A DNA stretch of 11,431 nucleotides from Rhodanobacter sp. (GTDB taxonomy: Bacteria; Pseudomonadota; Gammaproteobacteria; Xanthomonadales; Rhodanobacteraceae): assembly GCA_026193555.1 (NCBI GenBank), contig JAPHUU010000377.1, forward strand, positions 1-11,431. The letters are read 5' to 3'. The translations under genes and the position numbers were made by a program. Shown here one piece after another: positions 1 to 5,477 of this stretch. Position 1 is the stretch's first letter, and each line of letters opens with the position of its first letter. The notes beneath the pieces are model-generated. The model had not been told where the DNA came from, made no database searches, and worked only from the letters and a program-made list of their open reading frames with translations.

Positions 1-247
1 TGATCTTGCCCTTCTCGTCACGGACCGGCAGCGAGCCCACCGTAACGGTGTACTTGAGCGTCCTGCCGTCAACGGTGGTGCTCTGGGCCACGTGTGCATC
101 CGCCGGCAACGGCGGCAGGTGGAAGCCATCGCTGCTGGCTGCATCCTTCGTCGGAGGCGGCTTGTGTGCATCGGCTGCCAGTGTCGGTGCATTGAATGCC
201 ACCAGCATCAGGGTGGCCAGCAGAACGGATTGCAGGGGCTTGTGCAC
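1..247 (-). CDS. Secreted S10-family serine carboxypeptidase-like protein, N-terminal part only
   Basis: The gene runs off the left edge, and only its first 82 residues are visible. It starts with GTG at 247, preceded by GAGGAAAG at a good ribosome-binding distance. The protein opens with a typical Sec signal peptide: MHKPLQ, a hydrophobic stretch SVLLATLMLVAF, and a likely cut after PTLAA near residue 25. A Pro-rich linker follows. The stretch TTVDGRTLKYTVTVGSLPV then RDEKGKI resembles the start of bacterial peptidase S10 (serine carboxypeptidase-like) proteins, where a short beta strand and a 'G.L.VRDE.GK' element precede the catalytic domain. The catalytic Ser, Asp and His lie outside the window, so activity cannot be judged. 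Expected role: periplasmic or secreted peptide C-terminal trimming. trxC lies 113 bases upstream on the same strand, probably a separate transcript. The family call is from memory of the N-terminal pattern; the signal peptide is seen directly. Confidence 0.7.
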   Translation of the reverse strand, partial: MHKPLQSVLLATLMLVAFNAPTLAADAHKPPPTKDAASSDGFHLPPLPADAHVAQSTTVDGRTLKYTVTVGSLPVRDEKGKI

Positions 248-360
248 GGATCTTTCCTCGGCGATGAAAGATCACAGCCTAACTCGCCGCGGTGCCGCGT
301 GGGAGGGTGCACAAAGGCAGGGGGGCAACGGCTGCTGCGGCCTTCGCACAGTCGGTCGGC

Positions 361-804
361 TCAACGCTGTATCAGCGCTCCATCGACGAACTGCTGCAAC
401 TGCGCGGCATTGAGTGCGCCGGACTGACGCGCGATCTCGCGGCCCTGCCGCAACAGCAGCAAGGTGGGGATGCTGCGGATGCCGAAACGCTGGGCGAGTT
501 GCGGCTGTGCCTCGGTGTCCACCTTTGCCAGTCGCAGGCGTGGCTCGAACCGGCGGGCCGCCTCGGTGAACACCGGCGCGAATCCGAGGCACGGGCCGCA
601 CCAGGGCGCCCAGAAATCCACCAGCACCGGCAGGTCGCCGCGACCGGCCATTGCATCGAAGTTCGCCGCGGTCAACTCCACCGGATGCCCGGCGAACAGG
701 GCGTGCTTGCAGCGGCCGCAGTTGGGTTGGTCGCCGGTGCGTTCGGAAGGGACGCGGTTCAGTGCGCCGCAATTCGGGCAGGGGATGGCCACGGGCGTGC
801 TCAT
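361..804 (-). CDS. trxC: Thioredoxin 2 (TrxC), zinc-containing thioredoxin
   Basis: This 147-residue cytoplasmic disulfide reductase is organised like E. coli thioredoxin 2. An N-terminal zinc-binding module has Cys9, Cys12, Cys29 and Cys32 (CPNC then CGRC). A thioredoxin fold from about residue 42 has the active site WCGPC at 68-72 in the context VLVDFWAPWCGPC, and the cis-proline loop FGIRSIPT (Pro113). The start at 804 fits because it places the zinc motif at the very N-terminus, as in the family; the frame stays open upstream to 1137 but that part has no thioredoxin character. GGAG lies 6 bases before the ATG. TrxC reduces protein disulfides with electrons from thioredoxin reductase, and in E. 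coli it belongs to the OxyR response; no OxyR site was identified here. A broken thioredoxin-like remnant lies just upstream on the same strand. Confidence 0.96.
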   Translation of the reverse strand: MSTPVAIPCPNCGALNRVPSERTGDQPNCGRCKHALFAGHPVELTAANFDAMAGRGDLPVLVDFWAPWCGPCLGFAPVFTEAARRFEPRLRLAKVDTEAQPQLAQRFGIRSIPTLLLLRQGREIARQSGALNAAQLQQFVDGALIQR

Positions 805-947
805 GACGGGCTCCGGAGTGAAGGGATGCCCATCAAATGGCGCTCGCCGGTGCGGAAACAAGTCCGGCCAGGTCGCGCAGCAACCCTCCGGGCGCGTGGG
901 TCTTCCGGTGCTGGATGCCGGCAGGCGTGGCGCGAGCTTCGTGCCGT

Positions 948-1133
948 TCAGCGCACTGCCGGCAGCGGCGGCAATTCCGGCTGCTCGCGCACGGCGCCCA
1001 TCGGGTTGCCCGTGTCGCGCTCGATCGTCAGCTCCGGCGTCTGCACGCCGATCACCACCAGTCCCGGCCCCTTGCGCGCGTACAGAGACTTGACCTGCGC
1101 GCGGCGGAAACCGAGCTTGCGGTGCGCGACGTG
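948..1133 (-). pseudogene. Remnant of a thioredoxin-like (redoxin/TlpA/DipZ-type) protein
   Basis: This 61-codon open stretch between two in-frame stops has no usable start: the first GTG lies well inside it and there is no ATG. Its composition looks coding, with 56 of 61 codons ending in G or C. The middle reads AQVKSLYARKGPGLVVIGVQ followed by TPELTIERD, then N and AVRE. This resembles the segment after the active site in redoxin-type thioredoxins, where the pattern is 'Y..+GLVVIGVHTPEF.FE+D..NV..AV+'. The part that should carry the CxxC motif is missing, and the remainder ends in a short Pro-rich tail (QPELPPLPAVR). I read it as a decayed internal fragment of a gene once next to trxC. An alternative is a chance open frame antisense to nothing known. 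The assignment rests on a motif of about 30 residues. Confidence 0.5.
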
Positions 1134-1194
1134 TCACGTTTCCGACACCGGGCGGTGGGCAGGGGGTTATCGACAGAGGTAGGCGCGGCAGTCC

Positions 1195-1356
1195 TCAGTC
1201 GCGGATGGCCGCGACCTTGGCGTGCAGGAAAATTGCTTCCAGCACAGCGAGATGGCTGGCTTTGGCATGCCCGACGACAGCTTCGCCTGCTCCACCCGTC
1301 GCGGCGAGGTCGCGGCAGGCCGATAGCCGAAATCCGTTGGCAAGCTTATTGCTCAC
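1195..1356 (-). CDS. Possible small protein of 53 residues, unrecognised
   Basis: A short open frame starts with GTG at 1356, or at a second GTG one codon upstream. It is preceded by GAAGGG and ends at a TGA at 1195. The product is mostly Ala-rich with a plausible amphipathic segment (HAKASHLAVLEAIFLHAKVA). It shows no signal peptide, membrane segment or motif I recognise. G/C at third codon positions is only moderate. It lies in the gene-poor stretch between trxC and the diguanylate cyclase, next to a thioredoxin-like remnant, so it may itself be a gene remnant or simply a chance frame. Confidence 0.2.
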   Translation of the reverse strand: MSNKLANGFRLSACRDLAATGGAGEAVVGHAKASHLAVLEAIFLHAKVAAIRD

Positions 1357-1367
1357 CACCCTTCAAC

Positions 1368-1402
1368 CGATGTCGGGCTGGCTGGGTTGGCCTGCGACAT
1401 CG
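1368..1402. repeat. 8-bp perfect inverted repeat upstream of the diguanylate cyclase gene
   Basis: CGATGTCG at 1368-1375 is the exact reverse complement of CGACATCG at 1395-1402, with 19 bases between. It sits 65 bases before the cyclase start, where an operator or an RNA hairpin could act. A chance match of this size in GC-rich DNA is possible, and I see no convincing promoter around it. Confidence 0.35.
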
Positions 1403-1466
1403 CGCTGTTCGGAGGTGCAGGCATCGGTTGCCCTGTCAGTTCCGTATCCGCAACGTTGAAACCGGG

Positions 1467-3293
1467 ATGTGCCAGATGAGTACGAACGCCATGAGCAACA
1501 ACTATTCCCCACGGCAGTCCATGGTGCTGCTGATTCTTGCCGCACTCGGTGCCGAGCTGGTGGTCATGTTGCTGATGGAATGCGTGATTCAGCCCCTTTT
1601 CCGCCAGCATCTCTCGTCCTTCGACCGGGAGTTTCTGGGCTCTTTCCTGACCATCGGCATGATGGCGCCGATTCTTTACCAACTGGTGTTCCGGCCGATG
1701 CTGGAACAGCGCCGGGAGATCGAGGAGCAAAGGGACGGCCTGGCAATTGCCGCCGTCACCTTCGATGCGCAGGCCGGGGTGGTGGTGACCGACGAGAACG
1801 GCAGGATCATGAAGGTCAACCACCTGTTCACCGCGATTACCGGTTATGCGAACGACGAAGTGGTGGGAAGGATGGCCCGGACGCTTCATCTGGGCGTGCA
1901 GGGCGCGGCGTTCTATCGTCGCGTGCGGACGATCCTGCTGCGCGACAAGTGCTGGCAGGGCGAAATCCTGAGTCGCCGCAAGAATGGTCAGATCTTTCCG
2001 GAATGGCTGAGCATCACTGCAACCACCGGGCATGACGGACATGTTCGCTACGTCAGCATCTTCAACGACATCACCGAGCAGAAGGCCAGCGAAGAACAAA
2101 TCCGCTTCATGGCCTACCATGATCCGCTGACCCTGTTGCCCAATCGCGGGTTGTTTCTCGATCGACTGTCGATGTCCATGGCGCGGGCGGGACGGGATGC
2201 CAGCGCGGTGTCACTGCTGTTCATCGATATTGACGGCTTCAAGCCGATCAATGACACGTTCGGTCATGCTGCTGGTGACCAGGTGCTGAAATTGACGGCG
2301 GCGCGCCTGCTGGCCAGCGTGCGCGAAGTGGATACCGTCGCCCGTCTGGGTGGCGACGAGTTCGCGGTCATCCTGGACGGGATCGGCCATCCGCAGGATG
2401 TGGCGAAGGTGATCAGCAAGATCCAGAAGCGACTGGCCGAGCCGACCTTGCTGGCCCACGACCCTGACGCGGGCATCCATGCCAGCATCGGCATGGCGAT
2501 CTGCCCCGGGGACGACATCGAGGTCGACCAGCTGATTCATGTGGCCGATACCGCCATGTATGCAGTCAAGGGGGTCAGGAAGATGCGGACTGCGATGTCC
2601 GCCGACGTCGCAGTGGCTGGGTCGCCGACGGCGACGACAGATGAGCCCCGCTTCTCCGGCAACCCGCCCTTCAAGCAGCGTGCCGCCCGTGTTTCAGCTG
2701 GTGGTTCGTGCGACGAAACGCAGGGCCACCGAATTCATGCAATAGCGCAGGCCGGTGGGTTGCGGGCCATCGTCGAACACGTGTCCCAAGTGGCTGTCGC
2801 AGCCGGCGCAGCTGATCGCGGTACGCCGCATGCCAAAGCTGCTGTCGCGAATCTCCATCACGTTGCGGCTGGAAATCGGCTGCCAGAAGCTGGGCCAGCC
2901 AGTGCCGGAGTCGAATTGGGTGGCCGCATCGTACAGCGCAGTTCCACAGGCGACGCAGCGGAACAGGCCCTTGGCCGCTGGCTTCTCGTGCTCGCCATTG
3001 AAGGCCATCTCAGTCCCGTTGCGGCGCATGACCTCGTAGGCGGCCGGCGAGAGTCGCTGGCGCCACTGCGCATCGGCAAGGACCAGCTTGGCCACCCAGC
3101 GCGGACCCAGATCGCGGCCGTCATCGGCAAAGATCTCCAGCAACACGTCGCCGGGCTTGCCGACCGGCGTGTTGGCAGCGGCGAACAGCCGCGGCGCCAG
3201 CAGGCCACCGCCGGCAAGCAGCAGCGCACCACCGGTCAGCGCGGCGCGCATGAAACGGCGGCGGTCCATGGCAAGGGTTTCGTCAAGGCGTGA
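1467..3293 (+). CDS. Membrane-anchored PAS-GGDEF diguanylate cyclase (open frame with abnormal 3' extension)
   Basis: This is a predicted diguanylate cyclase that joins two GTP into c-di-GMP at the inner membrane. Counting from ATG 1467, there are two membrane helices (about 19-41 and 56-76) and a short linker. A PAS domain follows (about 90-205, with VVVTDENGRI and the closing FNDITEQKASEE). The GGDEF domain begins at HDPLTLLPNR (218). GGDEF itself is at 295-299, and an intact inhibitory RxxD site (REVD, 286-289) lies five residues before it, predicting feedback inhibition by c-di-GMP. ATGs at 1476 and 1491 are alternative starts. The recognisable domain ends near residue 370 (ADTAMYAVKG), where the usual GRN-type ending is absent. 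The frame then stays open to 3293, reading through the whole of msrB on the opposite strand. Codons look genuine to about 2690; beyond that the tail is probably not a meaningful protein. The true C-terminus is uncertain. Confidence 0.88.
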   Translation: MCQMSTNAMSNNYSPRQSMVLLILAALGAELVVMLLMECVIQPLFRQHLSSFDREFLGSFLTIGMMAPILYQLVFRPMLEQRREIEEQRDGLAIAAVTFDAQAGVVVTDENGRIMKVNHLFTAITGYANDEVVGRMARTLHLGVQGAAFYRRVRTILLRDKCWQGEILSRRKNGQIFPEWLSITATTGHDGHVRYVSIFNDITEQKASEEQIRFMAYHDPLTLLPNRGLFLDRLSMSMARAGRDASAVSLLFIDIDGFKPINDTFGHAAGDQVLKLTAARLLASVREVDTVARLGGDEFAVILDGIGHPQDVAKVISKIQKRLAEPTLLAHDPDAGIHASIGMAICPGDDIEVDQLIHVADTAMYAVKGVRKMRTAMSADVAVAGSPTATTDEPRFSGNPPFKQRAARVSAGGSCDETQGHRIHAIAQAGGLRAIVEHVSQVAVAAGAADRGTPHAKAAVANLHHVAAGNRLPEAGPASAGVELGGRIVQRSSTGDAAEQALGRWLLVLAIEGHLSPVAAHDLVGGRRESLAPLRIGKDQLGHPARTQIAAVIGKDLQQHVAGLADRRVGSGEQPRRQQATAGKQQRTTGQRGAHETAAVHGKGFVKA

Positions 3294-3296
3294 CAT
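2694..3296 (-). CDS. msrB: Peptide-methionine (R)-S-oxide reductase MsrB, Tat-exported
   Basis: MsrB reduces the R form of methionine sulfoxide in oxidised proteins. The 200-residue product carries a twin-arginine signal, DRRRFMR at 11-17 followed by a hydrophobic Gly/Ala/Leu stretch, so it should act in the periplasm. The SelR domain starts near residue 75. Zinc cysteines are C114/C117 (CVAC) and C163/C166 (CAGC). The substrate-site element is FDSGTGWPSF, and the catalytic Cys186 lies in RYCMNS. The position that is a resolving cysteine in many homologs is Thr132 here, and no further cysteine exists, so this is a one-cysteine MsrB. The start at 3296 was chosen for GGAG 7 bases upstream; 3314 is possible and Met10 is a weaker option. 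An exact SigF-like promoter lies about 77 bases upstream, which ties the gene to the divergent sigma factor gene. Confidence 0.95.
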   Translation of the reverse strand: MSRLDETLAMDRRRFMRAALTGGALLLAGGGLLAPRLFAAANTPVGKPGDVLLEIFADDGRDLGPRWVAKLVLADAQWRQRLSPAAYEVMRRNGTEMAFNGEHEKPAAKGLFRCVACGTALYDAATQFDSGTGWPSFWQPISSRNVMEIRDSSFGMRRTAISCAGCDSHLGHVFDDGPQPTGLRYCMNSVALRFVARTTS

Positions 3297-3372
3297 GGGA
3301 GTCTCCGTGGTCATGAGGCTTGTGCGAAGCACGTCGCCAGGCGTGGATGGCTTCGTCGCTGTTGCTCACCTA

Positions 3373-3398
3373 TTCGCGGACCGTCGGGTTCGGGTTAC
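3373..3398 (-). promoter_or_regulatory. SigF-type ECF promoter facing msrB
   Basis: Read on the minus strand, GTAACC (3398-3393) is followed by exactly 16 bases and CGAA (3376-3373). This equals the GTAACC-N16-CGAA motif I recall for Caulobacter crescentus SigF. Transcription should start near 3366, leaving a leader of about 70 bases before the msrB ATG at 3296. Position, orientation and spacing all fit, but activity is inferred. Confidence 0.75.
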
Positions 3399-3459
3399 CC
3401 GATTCCAGCGGGATGGTGCACTGCCAGGCCCGGTTTTTCCCGTGCAGCTGGATTACGAG

Positions 3460-3485
3460 GTAACGGTGCCAGCTGATGCAGCGAA
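3460..3485 (+). promoter_or_regulatory. SigF-type ECF promoter facing the sigma factor gene
   Basis: GTAACG (3460-3465), 16 bases, then CGAA (3482-3485) differs by one base from the GTAACC-N16-CGAA motif of SigF-type sigma factors. Transcription should begin near 3492, leaving about 26 bases before the ATG at 3518. This predicts autoregulation of the sigma/anti-sigma operon. Its -35 box lies 61 bases from that of the divergent msrB promoter. Confidence 0.7.
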
Positions 3486-3517
3486 TATCTTGAGGGCATT
3501 CCCGCTTCGGAGCTCAC

Positions 3518-4183
3518 ATGCTGCAAGCCTTGACCGCCACCGGCTTCATGGGCGTAGATAGTCACCTTTCCCCATGGATCAGGTCCGAATTGTCCGTGCC
3601 CGTCGATCTCGCCGCTGCCGACTCCAACGCATCACCCGGCCAGCGTCGGGCGATGTGGATGGCCGCTGCACAGGCCGGCGACCGGCGTGCCTACGAGAAA
3701 GTGCTGGCTGAATCGGTGCCGCTGATCCGCGCGGCGGCAAGGCGGCAGGGCGTGGGGCACGATCATCTGGACGATGTGGTGCAGGAAACCCTGATCACCG
3801 TGCACCGCGTGCGGCATACCTACGATCCCGCCCGTTCCTATGACGCCTGGATCACCGCGATCGCCAACCGCCGCGCGATCGACGCGCTGCGCAGCCGCGG
3901 TCGACGCGACAGCCGCGAGCTGCATGACGCATTTGCACTGGACAACCATCCGGCGGCCGACGACGCCAGCGCCGCTACCGACAGCGAACAGCGTGCGCGG
4001 AAACTCCGCGCGGCGATTGCCGAGCTGCCACCCGGCCAGCGCGAGGCGATCGAACACCTCGGTTTGCGCGAGCGCTCGCTGAGCGAGACCGCCGAACTCA
4101 CGGGGCGCCATACCGGGGCGTTGAAAGTGAACCTGCACCGCGCGCTGAAGGCGCTGCGCAAACGCTTCCATGGAGAACCTTGA
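3518..4183 (+). CDS. sigF: ECF RNA polymerase sigma factor, SigF-like
   Basis: This 221-residue group 4 (ECF) sigma factor directs RNA polymerase to stress promoters. Region 2 spans about 48-125, with the core-binding and -10 recognition segment DHLDDVVQETLITVHR and WITAIANRRAIDALR. Region 4 spans about 162-216, with ELPPGQREAIEHL and the -35 reading helix-turn-helix SLSETAELTGRHTGALKVNL. The first 45 residues are longer than usual for the family. ATG 3518 is nevertheless preferred because GGAG lies 5 bases upstream and the predicted promoter ends about 26 bases before it; internal ATGs at 3548 and 3650 lack good binding sites. The following DUF1109/NrsF gene overlaps the stop codon, and the two promoter-like sites upstream match those of Caulobacter SigF. 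Expected role: release from NrsF under metal or oxidative stress, then activation of itself and msrB. The SigF subgroup is inferred from partner and promoters. Confidence 0.92.
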   Translation: MLQALTATGFMGVDSHLSPWIRSELSVPVDLAAADSNASPGQRRAMWMAAAQAGDRRAYEKVLAESVPLIRAAARRQGVGHDHLDDVVQETLITVHRVRHTYDPARSYDAWITAIANRRAIDALRSRGRRDSRELHDAFALDNHPAADDASAATDSEQRARKLRAAIAELPPGQREAIEHLGLRERSLSETAELTGRHTGALKVNLHRALKALRKRFHGEP

Positions 4184-4842
4184 ACAGCATGTCCCACTCG
4201 CATCCGCATGAGGCTTTGATCGATCAGCTCGGCACCGAGCTGGTGCCGGTGCGTCGGCTGCCGCCGCCGTGGCGGCGCACCGGCGGCTGGCTGCTGGCGG
4301 TCGCGGCAATCGCCGTCGTGCTGCTGCTGCACTACGGCATGCATCCGATGCTGCAGCGGTGGGAGGGTGCGCCGGATCTGGCCTGGGCCGGACTCGGCGC
4401 CGTGATTACCGCAGTCTGCGCGGCCTGGGCGGCCTTCGCGCTCGGCGTGCCGGGGTGGTCCTTGCGATGGGCGTGGCTGCCGTTGCCGGGGGCGCTGCTG
4501 TGGATTGGCGCCAGCGGGCTCGGTTGCCTGCGCAGCTGGATCGCGCCGGACACCAGCATCGCGGTGCTGCACCAGTCGCTGCATTGCCTGGTGTTCATCG
4601 TCAGCTTCTCGGTGCCGCTATCGGCGCTGCTGATCGTATTGTTGCGTCGCGCCTGTCCGTTGCGGCCGGTGTTGACGGCCGTGCTGATCGGTCTGGCCAG
4701 CGCGGCGGCCTCGGCCAGCCTGCTGGAGATCTGCCACGAGTACGATGCCGCCGCCACCGACCTGCTGACCCACGCGGCGGCCGTCGCGCTGGTGGTGGCC
4801 GTCAACGCTGCCATGGGCGGGCGACTGCTGTCGAAAAGCTGA
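4180..4842 (+). CDS. nrsF: NrsF-type (DUF1109) membrane anti-sigma factor
   Basis: The product is an inner-membrane protein of about 220 residues with a short cytoplasmic N-terminus and six predicted helices (about 36-52, 68-90, 95-115, 134-156, 163-183, 195-213). This is the layout of DUF1109/NrsF proteins, which hold SigF-type sigma factors inactive at the membrane. TTG 4180 overlaps the sigma stop as TTGA and has GGAG four bases upstream, favouring translational coupling; ATG 4189 is the alternative, but its spacing of 13 is long. Caulobacter NrsF is reported to need two conserved cysteines for its response to chromate and cadmium. Here C136 (HQSLHCLVF) and C185 (LLEICHEYDA) have nearly the same spacing and are the likely equivalents; C80, C116 and C159 are further cysteines. 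The family call rests on topology, pairing and the C-terminal pattern. Confidence 0.85.
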   Translation: MNSMSHSHPHEALIDQLGTELVPVRRLPPPWRRTGGWLLAVAAIAVVLLLHYGMHPMLQRWEGAPDLAWAGLGAVITAVCAAWAAFALGVPGWSLRWAWLPLPGALLWIGASGLGCLRSWIAPDTSIAVLHQSLHCLVFIVSFSVPLSALLIVLLRRACPLRPVLTAVLIGLASAAASASLLEICHEYDAAATDLLTHAAAVALVVAVNAAMGGRLLSKS

Positions 4843-4885
4843 CCGACGGCCTGCCCGCTTGGCGCATCAAGCCAATCATCTCGAC

Positions 4886-5368
4886 TCAGTCGCGGAAATT
4901 GTCGAACTGCAGTGGCAGCTCCACCTCGGCGTTGCGCAGCAGCGCCATCGCGGCCTGCAGGTCGTCGCGCTTCTTGCCGGTCACGCGCAGCTTGTCGCCG
5001 TTGATCTGCGCCTCGACCTTGAGCTTGGCGGCCTTCAGCTCGGCCACCAGTTTCTTGGCCGTCGGCTGTTCGATGCCCTGCTTGATGGTGATCTTCTGGC
5101 GTGAGCCGGCCAGGTTGGTTTCCGGGTCGGCGGCGTCGAGCGCGCGGATGTCGATCTTGCGCGCCACCAGCCGTCCACGCAGGATGTCCAGCATCTGCTG
5201 CAGCTGAAATTCGCTGGGCGCGCTCTGCGTGATCACGAAATCGTCCAGCGTGTACGACGCGTCTGATCCCTTGAAGTCGAAGCGGGTCGACAGCTCGCGG
5301 TTGGCCTGGTCGACCGCATTGGTCAGCTCGTGCTTGTCGACTTCGGAGATCACGTCAAAGGAGGGCAT
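4886..5368 (-). CDS. yajQ: YajQ-family nucleotide/c-di-GMP-binding protein
   Basis: The product has 160 residues, close to the family's usual 160-165. It begins MPSFDVISEVDKHELTNAVD, a hallmark of YajQ, and continues with STRFDFKGSDA, then ITIKQGIEQPTAKKL and the C-terminal INGDKLRVTGKKRDDLQ. YajQ proteins form two ferredoxin-like domains in the cytoplasm. The Xanthomonas member XC_3703 binds c-di-GMP and affects virulence genes; E. coli YajQ binds nucleotides. The start at 5368 places the conserved MPSFDVISEVD at the N-terminus; the frame is open upstream to 5656 without family similarity, and the ribosome-binding site is weak. The gene converges on nrsF with a gap of 43 bases and diverges from the flavoprotein gene, so it is probably transcribed alone. 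A diguanylate cyclase lies elsewhere in the window but is not in an operon with it. Confidence 0.95.
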   Translation of the reverse strand: MPSFDVISEVDKHELTNAVDQANRELSTRFDFKGSDASYTLDDFVITQSAPSEFQLQQMLDILRGRLVARKIDIRALDAADPETNLAGSRQKITIKQGIEQPTAKKLVAELKAAKLKVEAQINGDKLRVTGKKRDDLQAAMALLRNAEVELPLQFDNFRD

Positions 5369-5477
5369 GGCGGCGGCTCGTGGAGAACGGTGGATCAGTG
5401 TAAGCGATGCCGCGCGCGGCGGCTGAGGGATAATGCCGCGTTGCGAGGCGCAATGGGACGAGCAGGGCGATGACCGA

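Larger units (their letters stand above)
805..1466. other. Gene-poor stretch between trxC and the diguanylate cyclase
   Basis: These 660 bases hold no intact gene that I can support. They contain a startless thioredoxin-like remnant (948-1133), a doubtful 53-residue frame (1195-1356) and an inverted repeat (1368-1402). Long open frames cross it on the plus strand, but without recognisable protein character, as expected from the high G/C content. The promoters of trxC and of the cyclase must lie at its two ends; neither is obvious. Confidence 0.6.

Noticed and set aside
1167..1175. TTATCGACA, one mismatch from a DnaA box
   Set aside because: It is a single isolated copy with no AT-rich region or companion boxes, so there is no support for an origin.
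837..1466. Open plus-strand frame continuous with the diguanylate cyclase, suggesting a longer N-terminus
   Set aside because: The upstream 210 codons are Arg-rich without domain character, and the membrane helices and a normal N-terminus start at 1467 or slightly later; the frame is open because stops are rare in GC-rich DNA.
4859..4875. Stem TTGGC/GCCAA between nrsF and yajQ as a bidirectional terminator
   Set aside because: A five-base stem with a seven-base loop and no T-run is too weak to call.
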